Source: Actinomycetes bacterium (lineage in GTDB: Bacteria; Actinomycetota; Acidimicrobiia; Acidimicrobiales; RAAP-2). Taken from it: DNA of 45,207 nt. A program made the translations under genes and the position numbers. Location of the stretch: contig JAKBTL010000081.1 in NCBI GenBank assembly GCA_021844425.1, positions 1 to 45,207 on the forward strand, written 5' to 3'. Shown piece by piece: positions 1-8,926 of the stretch. Within the stretch, counting starts at the first letter, position 1. Each line of letters starts with the position of its first letter. Below the pieces are notes generated by a model. The model ran no database searches. It worked only from the letters and a program-made list of their open reading frames with translations, and was not told where the DNA came from.

Positions 1-70
1 AGCCTTGGGGACCGGATCGGCGTCGCCAGGGCGCGATCGGCGGTAAGTTCGCTCTGGCCGGCTCCTGTTG

Positions 71-130
71 GGCTGCTCTGGGCTGCTCTGGGCTGCTCTG
101 GGCTGCTCTGGGCTGCTCGGGGCTGCTCGG
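71..130. repeat. 10-bp tandem repeat array
   Basis: The unit ggctgctctg is repeated six times; the last two copies read ctcgg instead of ctctg. It lies in the 302-bp stretch before the MFS gene. I see no gene or convincing promoter elsewhere in that stretch. Confidence 0.9.
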
Positions 131-302
131 GCGGTTGCGGGCTCGGCCGTCGCCAGCGTGCGCGCCCTTGCACGAGCGCTCTCTGGCGAGGTGGGCGCTC
201 GGCTTGCCGGGGGAAGGCTGACATCATGTGGACATGGAAGCCAGTGTCGGCGCGTCGGCGCCGTGACCACGAGGTCCTGGGGTACCCGGTGGCTGCAGCC
301 CG

Positions 303-2150
303 ATGAGACGTAGCACCGGCTCCTCGTCCGCCTCCGGCACCTCCTCGGATGCTTCCGTCGTCGCCGCCGGCCGGGTCCGCGGCGACGCTCCTACAGCCCC
401 TCCGAGCCCCGGTGCAGACGGCCGGCGCCCCGCTGCGAGCACTGGCAACGACCGTTACAAGTGGGTCGCCCTCTCGAACACGACCCTCGGTTCCTTGATG
501 GCGATGATCGACATCTCGATCATGCTCATTGCCCTGCCTGACATCTTCCGGGGCATCCACATCGACCCGCTCCTGCCGTCGAACAGCTTCTTCCTGCTGT
601 GGATGATCCTGAGCTTCATGGTCGTCACGAGCGTGCTGGTCGTGAGCCTCGGCCGCCTCGGGGACATGTACGGGCGCGTGCGCATCTACAACCTCGGCTT
701 TGCCGTCTACACGTTCTTCTCGCTGCTCCTCACGATCACCTGGATGTCGGGAATCGCCGCCGCCATGTGGCTCGTCGTCATGCGGATCTTCCAGGGAGTC
801 GGCGCCGCGATGCTCATCGCCAACTCGTCGGCGATCCTGACCGACGCCTTCCCCGAAGACCAGCGGGGGATGGCCCTCGGGATCAACCAGGTAGCCGGGC
901 TCAGCGGCATGTTCATCGGGCTCATCCTCGGCGGTGTGCTCGCCCCGATCGAGTGGCGGCTCATCTTCTTGGTGTCGGTGCCCATCGGGCTCTTCGGCAC
1001 GGTATGGGCCTATCGCAAGCTCCGAGAGACTCCGCGCCAGGGGCGGGCGCGACTCGACTGGCCGGGCAACGTCGCCTTCGCGCTCGGCCTCGTCGGGATC
1101 ATGATCGGCATCACCTACGGGATCCAGCCCTACGGCGGGCAGACCATGGGCTGGACCAGTCCGTTCGTCCTCGGCTGCCTCGCCGGCGGCGTGGCGCTCC
1201 TGGGCGTGTTCGCCTTCGTCGAGCGCCGAGCACCAGACCCGATGTTCCGCCTTCGGCTCTTTCGCATCCGCGCGTTCACGGCGGGAAGCCTCTCCTCGCT
1301 GCTCGCGAGCATGGGACGCGGCGGCCTCATGTTCATCCTCATCATCTGGCTCCAGGGGATTTGGCTGCCCCGTCACGGCTACGACTTCGCCCAGACGCCC
1401 CTGTGGGCCGGCCTCTACATGCTGCCGCTCACCGGGGGTTTCCTGATCGCCGGGCCGCTCTCGGGATTCCTCTCCGACCGCTTCGGGTCCCGCCCGTTCG
1501 CAACCGGAGGAATGATCGCTGCTGCCGGCTCCTTCCTCCTCCTCGAGCTGCTTCCGATCAATTTCTCCTACGTCGACTTCGCGCCGATCCTGTTGTTGAA
1601 CGGGCTGGCGATGGGTGCCTTCGCCTCCCCCAATCGAGCCGGGGTGATGAACAGCCTGCCGCCCCAGCACCGAGGTGTCGGCGCGGGCATGACCTCGACG
1701 TTCCAGAATTCCGCCCAGGTGCTCTCGGTCGGCGTCTTCTTCACCCTCATCATCGTCGGGCTGTCTGCCAGGCTTCCCTCGACGCTCTACCACGGGCTCG
1801 TGACGCACGGGGTGCCGTCGCGCGCTGCGTCCGCAGCCGCCCACCTGCCACCGGTCTCGACGCTCTTCGCGGCGTTCCTCGGCTACAACCCCGTGGAGCA
1901 TCTCATCGGCTCGTCGGTCTTGGCGCACGTGCCCGTTCGCCAGGCAGCCATACTGACCGGCCGGGACTTCTTTCCGGCGCTCATCTCGGGTCCCTTCGGC
2001 GACGGCCTCCACGCCGCGTTCGACTTCTCGATCGGCGCGTGCCTCCTCGCAGCCGGGATGTCGTGGCTGCGAGGAGGCAAGTACCACTACTCGGAGGACC
2101 ACGCCGATCTGCCCGAGGAGGCTGAGGCAGGCACCAGCCCGGGGAGCTGA
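303..2150 (+). CDS. MFS drug/metabolite exporter, 14-TM DHA2 type
   Basis: This 615-residue protein has about 14 hydrophobic segments and resembles the EmrB/QacA (DHA2) family of proton-driven exporters. After a low-complexity N-terminus rich in Ser, Ala and Pro (residues 1-50) comes the first helix (about 55-80, with MAMIDISIMLIALP). An MFS loop with GRLGDMYGR follows at about residue 115. The mid-protein LDWPGN and the long C-terminal half fit the 14-helix topology. The substrate cannot be told. The start is uncertain: no ribosome site precedes 303, and the Ser/Ala-rich leader could be untranslated. It converges on the M16 pair. Confidence 0.85.
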   Translation: MRRSTGSSSASGTSSDASVVAAGRVRGDAPTAPPSPGADGRRPAASTGNDRYKWVALSNTTLGSLMAMIDISIMLIALPDIFRGIHIDPLLPSNSFFLLWMILSFMVVTSVLVVSLGRLGDMYGRVRIYNLGFAVYTFFSLLLTITWMSGIAAAMWLVVMRIFQGVGAAMLIANSSAILTDAFPEDQRGMALGINQVAGLSGMFIGLILGGVLAPIEWRLIFLVSVPIGLFGTVWAYRKLRETPRQGRARLDWPGNVAFALGLVGIMIGITYGIQPYGGQTMGWTSPFVLGCLAGGVALLGVFAFVERRAPDPMFRLRLFRIRAFTAGSLSSLLASMGRGGLMFILIIWLQGIWLPRHGYDFAQTPLWAGLYMLPLTGGFLIAGPLSGFLSDRFGSRPFATGGMIAAAGSFLLLELLPINFSYVDFAPILLLNGLAMGAFASPNRAGVMNSLPPQHRGVGAGMTSTFQNSAQVLSVGVFFTLIIVGLSARLPSTLYHGLVTHGVPSRAASAAAHLPPVSTLFAAFLGYNPVEHLIGSSVLAHVPVRQAAILTGRDFFPALISGPFGDGLHAAFDFSIGACLLAAGMSWLRGGKYHYSEDHADLPEEAEAGTSPGS

Positions 2151-2224
2151 GCAGTGTTCGAGGCTACGACCGCGTCCTTGGTGCCGTGTCTCGGGCGTCC
2201 CTCACGAACCGCCGGGCGTGGACC

Positions 2225-3574
2225 TCACCGACCGACGACCTCGACAAGGTCGAGCGGCGAGAGCGCGTCGGCCACGACGTCGGCGTCGCCCACGACGACG
2301 GTGGTCATGGCTGCCGGCGCGAGCGCGCGGGCAGACGCCTCCGACACCGCCTCGGCGTCGACCCGGGCGAGCGCGTCGACGAAGGCCTCCAGGTATGGCG
2401 GGTCCAAATCGTTGCCCACCAGGCCCGCGAGGACGCCCGCGAGCCCGCCCTGAGTGGCCGAGGACATCGCGACGACTCCCGTCACGTAGCGACGGGAGGA
2501 CTCCAGCTCCTCGGCGGTGACCGGTGCGGTGGCCATCCGGGCGAGTTCGTAGCGCACTTCGGCGAGCGCCCTCGACGTCACCTCGGTGGCGACTTCGGCG
2601 CGGATGCTGACCGCGGCCGCACGCCTGTGCTCGTCGATGCCGGCCCGTGGCGAGTACGTGTAGCCATTACGCTCTCGCAGGTTCGTGACGAGCCGGCTCG
2701 TGAAGCTGCCCCCGAAGACGGTCATGGCCAGCATGAGCGCCGGGAACGCTGGGTCGTGACGACCTTGGCAACGCGTGCCGACCCGCAGGTTCGACTGGAC
2801 CGCCCCGGGGCGATGGACGACGAGGATGCCGCGCGCAGACGCGGGTGCACGGGGCTCTTCGACCGCGTCGGCAGGAGCCGGGCCTGTTCCTGCCGACCAC
2901 TCGCCGAGCGTGTTGCGGGCAGCCTCTGCGACCTCGTCCGGGTCGACGTCGCCGACGACGACGAGGCTGCTGCCGCGAGGGTGTACGCGGGCGTCGTGGA
3001 ATGCGCGCAACGCTCCTCGGCTGGCCCTGCGCACCGAGGCGACGCTGGGCAGCGGATCGGCGTAGGGGTGGCCGGGGAAGAGCGCTGCCTCGAGGGCTCG
3101 TGTCGCGACAGCGAGTGGGTCGGCAGCTTCCTGCAGGACCTCTTGTGCGACCCGCTCGCGCTCGCCAGCGACCTCGGCAACCGGGAACGACGGGTGCGCG
3201 ACGATGTCGGTGAGGAGCTCGAGGATCTGTGCCATACGTCCGCGGGGGGCGCTCGCGGCAAGGGAGAGGTGGTCGGGGTCCGCCCACGTGTCGACCGACG
3301 CGCCGATGCGCTGGATTGCTGCTGCCATCTCGCTGCCGCTGCGTGCGCCAGAGCCGGCGAGCAGCATCTTGGGCAGCAGGCGCAGCGCCGTGGCGTCGCG
3401 CGTCCGCACATCCCCGAGGGCGACCTGCAGGCGCAGTTGCACGAGCGGCACCTGCGACCGCCGCACGGCGACGACCCTCATGCCGTTGGGCATGCGCACG
3501 TCGGAGAGGTCTCCGAGAGCGACCGACGGGTACGGCCCGGGACCGGGGACCTGGAGAGGGGGTTCCACCGTCAT
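2225..3574 (-). CDS. M16 family peptidase-like protein (non-catalytic partner)
   Basis: This protein of about 449 residues has the two-lobed M16 (pitrilysin/processing peptidase) layout: N-terminal lobe with PNGMRVVAV and KMLLAGSGARS, C-terminal lobe with RNGYTYSPRAGID. The zinc motif HxxEH is absent where it should follow KMLLAG, so this is probably the structural partner of the active peptidase upstream. The start is set at the ATG whose last bases form an ATGA overlap with the stop of that gene. The pair would form a heterodimer degrading peptides or signal sequences; the substrate is unknown. Confidence 0.85.
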   Translation of the reverse strand: MTVEPPLQVPGPGPYPSVALGDLSDVRMPNGMRVVAVRRSQVPLVQLRLQVALGDVRTRDATALRLLPKMLLAGSGARSGSEMAAAIQRIGASVDTWADPDHLSLAASAPRGRMAQILELLTDIVAHPSFPVAEVAGERERVAQEVLQEAADPLAVATRALEAALFPGHPYADPLPSVASVRRASRGALRAFHDARVHPRGSSLVVVGDVDPDEVAEAARNTLGEWSAGTGPAPADAVEEPRAPASARGILVVHRPGAVQSNLRVGTRCQGRHDPAFPALMLAMTVFGGSFTSRLVTNLRERNGYTYSPRAGIDEHRRAAAVSIRAEVATEVTSRALAEVRYELARMATAPVTAEELESSRRYVTGVVAMSSATQGGLAGVLAGLVGNDLDPPYLEAFVDALARVDAEAVSEASARALAPAAMTTVVVGDADVVADALSPLDLVEVVGR

Positions 3575-4851
3575 GACGCGCCACCGGGCACGAGGATGCA
3601 GACCCCCCTGTTGCGCGGCGCGAACCATTCGGCGGCGACATCGCTCACGCGCGATGCCGCCGCGGCCAACCGGTCTGCCAGCTCGAATGCGAGGCGGGCG
3701 CGCCCGCGCTGCTGCTCGAAGAACCCCGCCTGGACGGCGAGCTCGTACTTGCGGTCCACATGCATCCAGTGTTCGGAGGTCAGCTGGGCCAGGACTGGCT
3801 CGAGAGCGGACGCTGGCACACCGGCGGCGACGGCGTCGATCTCGTCGTCGATGCTCGAGATGATGCGCTCCGCGAGACCCGTGTCCGGGTAGTGGACGAC
3901 GAACGCGAGGTACGTCGGGTCACGGCTGGTCCAAGCGGAGTCCAGGCCTCCCCACATGGCGCCGACGTCCGAGGCGAGCTTTTCCCTGCGCACGAGTCGA
4001 TCGAAAAGCCTGGACGCGCTCCCATGGGTGAGCAAGCTCGCCATCAGGACGGTCGCGTCGTAGCGCTCCTCGTCTCCGATGGGATCTGGGACGCGGTAGC
4101 CGATCGCGAGAGCGGGGAGCGGCGCATGGCTGTCGACGCGCTCCGAACGACGCTCGCCGCTGAGGAGCGGCTCGGAGAAGCTCGGTCGCGGCGCAACGTC
4201 GCGTTCGGGAATGTCGCCGAAGTACCGCTCGACCATGGTGTGCGCGCTGGCCGCGTCCACTGCCCCCGCGATCGTCACGACCGCGTTGGCGGGGCAGTAG
4301 TACCTGTCGAAGAAGCCGCGCACGTCCTCGAGCGAGGCGGCGTCCAGGTCGTCGAAGCTGCCATAGCCGTTGTGTGCATTCGCGAACGTCTCGAAGAGCA
4401 GCGGCGGAAGGTCCACGAGCCAGGGGAAGCCCCCATACGGCTGGTTCAGCACGTTCACCCGGATCTCCTCTTTCACGACGGCGATCTGGTTCGAGAGGTT
4501 CTCCTCGGTGATCTTCGGCGCGCGCATGCGGTCGGCCTCGCAGTAGAGCGCCAGCTCGAGCGCGCCGGCGGGCAGCTGCTCGAAGTAGACGGTGGCGTCG
4601 GGACGCGTGAAGCCGTTGAAGATGCCGCCACTACCCTGGATGAGGCGGGGAAGCTCACCTTTGTCGAGGTGCTCGGACCCTTGGAACATCAGATGCTCGA
4701 AGAGATGAGCGAAGCCGGTGGAGCCCGGGGGCTCTGAGCGAAAGCCGACGTCGTAGTGGACGGCGAGCGCAACGACTGACGTCGACGGGTCAGGCAGCAC
4801 GACCACCTTCAGACCGTTCGCGAGCGTCGTGGTGTCGACGACTGCTTCCAT
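3571..4851 (-). CDS. M16 zinc metallopeptidase (active subunit)
   Basis: This 426-residue M16 peptidase has the inverted zinc motif HLFEH at residues 49-53 and a downstream Glu near residue 129 (VVKEE), the usual HxxEH-x76-E spacing. The reading frame runs upstream to 5151, but the start is placed at 4851 because GGGAGGAG lies 3-4 bases before that ATG. The upstream extension is rich in Arg and unlike the family. It is translationally coupled to the inactive partner by an ATGA overlap. Such bacterial pairs cleave peptides in the cytoplasm or periplasm; no signal peptide is obvious here. Confidence 0.88.
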   Translation of the reverse strand: MEAVVDTTTLANGLKVVVLPDPSTSVVALAVHYDVGFRSEPPGSTGFAHLFEHLMFQGSEHLDKGELPRLIQGSGGIFNGFTRPDATVYFEQLPAGALELALYCEADRMRAPKITEENLSNQIAVVKEEIRVNVLNQPYGGFPWLVDLPPLLFETFANAHNGYGSFDDLDAASLEDVRGFFDRYYCPANAVVTIAGAVDAASAHTMVERYFGDIPERDVAPRPSFSEPLLSGERRSERVDSHAPLPALAIGYRVPDPIGDEERYDATVLMASLLTHGSASRLFDRLVRREKLASDVGAMWGGLDSAWTSRDPTYLAFVVHYPDTGLAERIISSIDDEIDAVAAGVPASALEPVLAQLTSEHWMHVDRKYELAVQAGFFEQQRGRARLAFELADRLAAAASRVSDVAAEWFAPRNRGVCILVPGGAS

Positions 4852-4980
4852 GCGCTCCTCCCGTGGCACGACGCGTGGACGGTACCTCACCGGCGCGGTT
4901 GGCGCCATGTGCGTCCGACGACACAGGTGGTACGAGAGGGGCTCCCGGTGGTGCATCTGTCGGCACATGGCACCGAGCAC

Positions 4981-5127
4981 ATGGTGAGCGCCGCTCTCTC
5001 GGCTCGGATCGCTCAGCAAGGTTCGCAGCTGGTCGGCCCGGCGATCGGGACGGCGATCCTGACGACTGTCGGACCGGTATGGAGGTTCGTTGCATGCACG
5101 TTCTTCTGCGCTTTGGGCGCCCTGATG
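4981..5127 (+). pseudogene. Possible MFS transporter remnant
   Basis: The 509-bp gap between the M16 start and the next gene carries an open stretch that would encode SQLVGPAIGTAI...VGPVW.F...F..GAL. This resembles the helix-loop-helix of MFS_3-type exporters, where SQ.VGPA.GG is followed by a GP.W.F segment. There is no proper start, the flanking translation is not transporter-like, and the frame ends at 5256. I read it as a decayed fragment. It may be coincidence in a GC-rich frame. Confidence 0.25.
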
Positions 5128-5348
5128 CCTCACGATGGCCACCATGGGCAATCCGCCACGCCAACGGGATCAGGGCGCCGGTACCTGCAGGCGACGTGCC
5201 CTCGATCAGCCGAGAGAAGTACGCGCTCCAATACAGGCGGTGCACGACAACCATGAGGCAGCAACGCGAACGCGGGGCCGTCCAATAACGCCGTCGAGCC
5301 CGGCGGGATGTCGTTGCCGAAGAAACACATGTTCCGGCTGAAATTGTG

Positions 5349-5354
5349 TATGCT
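5349..5354 (+). promoter_or_regulatory. -10 box of a leaderless promoter
   Basis: TATGCT lies 6 bp before the ATG at 5361 in a locally AT-richer patch. Transcription would begin at or next to the start codon. No clear -35 hexamer is visible at 16-18 bp. Confidence 0.5.
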
Positions 5355-5360
5355 GGTCAT

Positions 5361-5906
5361 ATGTCACCGCGCCAAAAGGCACTATCAGCACAGAAGTCAG
5401 CTACGAAGGAGAAGGCTGCAGCCCAACCTGTTGCTGCACGGAAGACGAGCAAGACGGTCAAAGCTGTCTCGGGGCGTCGAGGTCCGCGCGGTTTGAGCGC
5501 TGAGCACAAGGCGCAGATGGCACGTGGCCGTGACGAAGCTCGGATCGTCCGCGCGTACCTCGACGCTATCGACAACGGAGCGAAGCGCCCGGGACGCCGA
5601 CGGTCGCCTGAGACGATCAACAAGCAGATCGCTCAAGTCGACGCGTTGCTGCGTGATGCCCATGGCATCGACAGGCTCAACCTCGTGAAGCAGCGCCGAG
5701 ACCTTGAAGCGGCACGCGCCAAGGCTGTACCCGTCGCAGACCACGGGGGTCTCGAGCGTGATTTCGTTCGAGTGGCGCGCAGCTACGGCGAGCGTCGTGG
5801 CATCGATTACGCCATGTGGCGTGAGGTGGGCGTACCCGCGTCTGTGCTGACGAAGGCCAAAGTTCAGCGGACGAGGCTTTCCACGGCCAAAGGGTCGAAA
5901 CGCTAG
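5361..5906 (+). CDS. Conserved hypothetical basic protein
   Basis: This protein of about 181 residues is rich in Lys, Arg and Ala. A disordered N-terminus (about 1-45) is followed by a helical region with AEHKAQMARGRDEARIVRAY, then a GRRRSPETINKQIAQVDALL segment and a C-terminal block ending in YGERRGIDYAMWREVGVPA. I recognise this arrangement from uncharacterised actinobacterial proteins but know no function. Basic charge and helices would suit nucleic-acid binding, which is inference. The start is taken at 5361 rather than 5346 because of the -10 box 6 bp upstream. Base composition is less GC-rich than the neighbours, possibly a sign of transfer. Confidence 0.75.
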   Translation: MSPRQKALSAQKSATKEKAAAQPVAARKTSKTVKAVSGRRGPRGLSAEHKAQMARGRDEARIVRAYLDAIDNGAKRPGRRRSPETINKQIAQVDALLRDAHGIDRLNLVKQRRDLEAARAKAVPVADHGGLERDFVRVARSYGERRGIDYAMWREVGVPASVLTKAKVQRTRLSTAKGSKR

Positions 5907-5982
5907 AGGGTACATGCGCTAGACGGGCGGGCGGCGTGTTCCGTGCGGCCGGTCTCAGCGCCGCGCGGTCGGTGATTGCGTC

Positions 5983-6345
5983 GTGGCCAGTAGCGTGGGT
6001 CACGTGACAAGCATCATTGCGGCCGCGCACTCGATGTCGTCCGGCTCCGTGGTGATCCTCGTGGTCGTCGTCGTCCTCGCGATGGTCCTGATGCGCCGGC
6101 GTGCCGGTGGCAGGCGCGGGCCTTCCGGGAGTGCAGGCGGCGCCCCCTTCGGCGGCGGATTGTTCGGTGGCGGACTGTTCGGCGGTGGCGCCCCTGGCGG
6201 CGGCTCGTGGCGCCGTGGGGGAGGTCCCCCGGACGGTTCCGGCTCGCACGGGGTGGGCGACAGGCCGCACGACGCAGGGGGCGGGGCTGACGGCAGCTCC
6301 GAGGGTGATCTGGGCGACGATCCTGGCCGGGCGAGCGGCAGCTGA
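5983..6345 (+). CDS. Small single-pass membrane protein with Gly-rich tail
   Basis: The predicted protein of about 120 residues has one strongly hydrophobic helix (VVILVVVVVLAMVLM, about 23-37) followed by RRR, which suggests an N-out, C-in orientation. A Gly-rich tail with repeated FGGGLFGGG follows and the C-terminus is acidic. There is no recognised domain. The start is GTG at 5983 or GTG at 6004. The tail resembles Gly-rich regions of small actinobacterial membrane proteins. The opposite strand is also open, so a coding role is likely but not certain. Confidence 0.5.
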   Translation: MASSVGHVTSIIAAAHSMSSGSVVILVVVVVLAMVLMRRRAGGRRGPSGSAGGAPFGGGLFGGGLFGGGAPGGGSWRRGGGPPDGSGSHGVGDRPHDAGGGADGSSEGDLGDDPGRASGS

Positions 6346-6483
6346 CCGATCGCCGGGGAGCAGGCCGGCGGAGGTCGCGTCCGACCCGATCGCGCGGGAC
6401 CCCCGGCGCGTCGAGACACGGCCCGTTGGCTGAGACGGCCGGGAGCGCAACGGAAGCGCACGTCGGTAGTCGGTGAGGCGGGC

Positions 6484-7155
6484 TCAGGCTCGGTACATCG
6501 TGTGGGGATGCTCGAAGTGCACGGTGCGGTAGTACTCGATAAGCCGATCGACGAGGTGGCCGGGATCGGCGTCGAAGAGCACCTCGGCGCCGGTGTCCTT
6601 GGCGAGCTTTCCGACGAGCTCGCCGACGAAGTCCGCTACACCGTCGGTGCCGGTCAGCACCCCGATGAGACGGCCCTCGTCGTACGCGATGGCGAATTCC
6701 CCCAGAGTGCCCGAGTGCCCCCCGACGATGATCACGATGTCCGACGAGCGGATGTTGACCACCTCTCTTCCCATCAGGCCCGATCCGGTGTAGATCAGCG
6801 CGGCGAAGCCCTCGGTGGGTGAGGCGTAGCGATCGACGTGCTCCTGCTCCGACAGCGCAGGAGAGATCCCCAGTACGAGACCGCCGTGCGCCGACGCCCC
6901 GATGACGGCTTCTTGGGGCAGGCCAGGACAGGCGCCGGTGACGAGCGTGCAGCCGGCCTCGGCGATAGCCCGCCCCAGTGCACGCGCCCGCGCTGCGACG
7001 GAGGGTTCGATGTAGCCGCTGGCCGACCCCATCACGCCGACGACCAGAGGTCGCCCGGATCCGCCGGCGCGCTGCGCGGTCTCACCATGCCGGACTTCTG
7101 GTTGAGAGTTGAACCGCCCAGTAGGGAGGTCGTCGTGGGACAGGTTCCCGCGCAC
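6484..7155 (-). CDS. SLOG/LOG-like nucleotide-binding protein (TIGR00725-like)
   Basis: This 223-residue Rossmann-like protein resembles the LOG/lysine-decarboxylase-like group. It has VVGVMGSAS near the N-terminus, LVTGACPGLPQEA, and GGHSGTLGEFAIAYDEG, which corresponds to the PGGxGTxxE nucleotide-binding signature. The family binds nucleotides or related ligands; the TIGR00725 branch has no firm function. The frame is open to 7404, but the start is set at GTG 7155 because GAGGAGGAG precedes it and the upstream part would translate the 19-bp repeat array. It is read in the same direction as the STAS gene upstream. Confidence 0.8.
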   Translation of the reverse strand: MRGNLSHDDLPTGRFNSQPEVRHGETAQRAGGSGRPLVVGVMGSASGYIEPSVAARARALGRAIAEAGCTLVTGACPGLPQEAVIGASAHGGLVLGISPALSEQEHVDRYASPTEGFAALIYTGSGLMGREVVNIRSSDIVIIVGGHSGTLGEFAIAYDEGRLIGVLTGTDGVADFVGELVGKLAKDTGAEVLFDADPGHLVDRLIEYYRTVHFEHPHTMYRA

Positions 7156-7262
7156 CGCTCCTCCTCGTAGGCGTTCTTCGACGTCGGCCGGCCGGATCGC
7201 CCGACCGGACCGCCGACCGCGCCGACAGCTTCGCATACGCGCCACCAGGAGGCGACCTGTGC

Positions 7263-7331
7263 GTGCGCAGCGGGCGACGGCGTGCGCAGCGGGCGACGGC
7301 GTGCGCAGCGGGCGACGGCGTGCGCAGCGGG
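7263..7331. repeat. 19-bp tandem repeat array
   Basis: There are three full copies and one partial copy of gtgcgcagcgggcgacggc at exactly 19-bp spacing. The array lies between the STAS gene and the start of the SLOG gene. The unit length is not a multiple of three, consistent with non-coding DNA. Confidence 0.92.
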
Positions 7332-7342
7332 GGAGAAGCGCT

Positions 7343-7678
7343 CTATGCGGCCGTGAGGCTGCCCCGGTAGCCGAGATCGGGAGCTTGCCGCAGGTGATCT
7401 GCACCGACGCCGTGCCAATGGATCGTCGTCCCAGCTTGCTTCGCTCGGCGCTGCACCTCGCTCAGGGGAGCGGCAGCGTCGCTGTCGGCCAGGCGCAACT
7501 TCTCGATGTCGATCGAGATGGTGGGGGGCCGCGCCTCGAGCAACTCGTCGACCGCGTCGACGAGATGGTGCCCGATCACCCCGTCGAGCGTCCCGACGCA
7601 TCGAATCGAGCTCGGGGGATCCACTGTCAGGACCAGGACGGGGTCCGTCGAGACAATGTCTGGTGCACTTGCGCGCAT
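7343..7678 (-). CDS. STAS-domain protein (anti-sigma factor antagonist-like)
   Basis: The 111-residue protein is essentially one STAS domain: LVLTVDPPSSIRCVGTLDG, then an amphipathic helix (LVDAVDELLEA), the strand TISIDIEKLRLADSDAA and a helix with EVQRRAKQAGTTIHW. In SpoIIAA/RsbV proteins a Ser at the start of the helix after the Asp-x-x strand is phosphorylated by an anti-sigma kinase. Here LADSDAAA places Ser at that site. GGGAGGAG sits 6 bases before the ATG, which fixes the start. No anti-sigma kinase is nearby, so the partner is unknown. Confidence 0.8.
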   Translation of the reverse strand: MRASAPDIVSTDPVLVLTVDPPSSIRCVGTLDGVIGHHLVDAVDELLEARPPTISIDIEKLRLADSDAAAPLSEVQRRAKQAGTTIHWHGVGADHLRQAPDLGYRGSLTAA

Positions 7679-7787
7679 GGCAACTCCTCCCTACAGCTCG
7701 TCACGCGGGCGAGCCGCTCCTCACCTCCTCCTCGCGGGCGAGCCTCGCGAGAGCCTCGCCGGCCAATATGTGGAGAGATCGCGACCC

Positions 7788-8786
7788 GTGTGGGAATTCG
7801 GTGACGATCGATCGGCTGATCGCGCTGACGGGTCGTGGGGGCACCCGGCTGTCGCCGCGCGTGTCCGTCGCTCTATCGTTGCGAGACAGATTGCCGCGGC
7901 AGCGACGCCCGAAGTTGACACGTTTCGCCTGCTCGACGAGGCTCTGAGCCGGTACCTCCGACCCGAGACCTTTCCCCTTGGCATCCGGATGCTGTCCCCA
8001 GGCGAGCCCGTCCCCGAGGGCGTGCGTATCCCGAGCAGAGACGACGGCGAACGATGGATCGTCTGCCAGTCGATCGGGATCGCCCGCCGCTACGGCTGGT
8101 CCGTCGCGGTCGGCAAGGAGGAGGTCATCTGCCCGCTTGCTGCGGTCTCCTTCGGCTTTCGCCCCTCGAGCGCCCGCGACGACGCGGGTGAGGCCGCCCT
8201 CGGCATGTACTGCAGCGACGCGGACGCTGCAGCGGCGCTCGAGGCAGCGACGTGGCGCTTCGAGACGGGCCGCTTCGAACGGCTCTGCGTGGCGCCGCTC
8301 GCGAAGCTGACGTTCGAGACCCATGTCGTCGCCGTCTACGGCAACAGCGCACAAGCCATGCGCCTGGTGAACGCCGCATTGCACGCTCGCGGCGGCCGCA
8401 TTGCACGCTCGCGGCGGCCGCATTGCACGCTCGCGGCGGCCGCATCGAGAGCTCGTCGGGCGGCCGCATTGCACGCTCGCGGCGGCCGCATCGAGAGCTC
8501 GTCGGGCGGCCGTCTCGACTGCGCCGAGCTCGTCATCCAGACGATGCAGACGGGCGAGCCGAAGGTGGTCCTGCCCTGCAACGGAGACCGGATCTTCGGG
8601 ATGGCGCAGGATTCCGAGATGGCGTTCGCGTTCCCTGCCGATCGTGCCGGCGAGATCGTTTCGGGGCTCGAGGCGACGCACAGAGGAGGCGTGCGCTTCC
8701 CCATCCCCGTCGCCATGCGTTTCACGGTGACGATGCCGCCAAAGTACCAGGAGCTCCTCGCATCGCTCGACGACGCCGGCTCCTGA
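7788..8786 (+). CDS. DUF169 family protein with an in-frame minisatellite insertion
   Basis: This protein of about 332 residues has the DUF169 pattern: FPLGIRMLSPGEPVP, VCQSIGIARRYG, EEVICPLAAVSFGF, YGNSAQAMRLVNAAL, RLDCAELVIQ and FPIPVAMRF. Conserved Cys residues suggest a metal or Fe-S site; the role is unproven. GTG 7788 is the only plausible start before the conserved part. Between VNAALHARGGRI and SSGGRLDCAE a run of six repeat copies (8373-8508) adds 30 residues relative to the minimal form. The reading frame is kept through the expansion. Whether the protein still folds is open. Confidence 0.75.
   Translation: MWEFGDDRSADRADGSWGHPAVAARVRRSIVARQIAAAATPEVDTFRLLDEALSRYLRPETFPLGIRMLSPGEPVPEGVRIPSRDDGERWIVCQSIGIARRYGWSVAVGKEEVICPLAAVSFGFRPSSARDDAGEAALGMYCSDADAAAALEAATWRFETGRFERLCVAPLAKLTFETHVVAVYGNSAQAMRLVNAALHARGGRIARSRRPHCTLAAAASRARRAAALHARGGRIESSSGGRLDCAELVIQTMQTGEPKVVLPCNGDRIFGMAQDSEMAFAFPADRAGEIVSGLEATHRGGVRFPIPVAMRFTVTMPPKYQELLASLDDAGS
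8373..8508. repeat. Compound 22/24-bp repeat array inside the DUF169 gene
   Basis: Two related units are present: A (22 bp, beginning gccgcattgcacgctcgc) and B (24 bp, beginning gccgcatcgagagctcg). Their order is A-A-A-B-A-B. A minimal A-B pair is 46 bp, so 90 bp are extra and the frame is preserved. Confidence 0.95.
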
Positions 8787-8792
8787 GAGGGC

Positions 8793-8866
8793 GGGACGGG
8801 GGTCAGGCGGGGACGGGGGTCAGGCGGGGACGGGGGTCAGGCGGGGACGGGGGTCAGGCGGGGACG
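8793..8866. repeat. 17-bp tandem repeat array
   Basis: The unit ggacgggggtcaggcgg recurs more than four times between the DUF169 stop and the dienelactone hydrolase start. The first copy is slightly degenerate. It is non-coding, and the unit is not a multiple of three. Confidence 0.92.
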
Positions 8867-8926
8867 GGGGGCTGGTAGAAGACGGTAGAACAAGGATGAC
8901 GGAGCTCGTACGAGAGGGGACCGGGA

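Noticed and set aside
2186-3892. Long plus-strand open frame of 568 codons
   Set aside because: It is the antisense shadow of the two M16 genes, rich in Arg/Asp/Gly with no domain. The minus-strand proteins have clear family motifs and ribosome sites.
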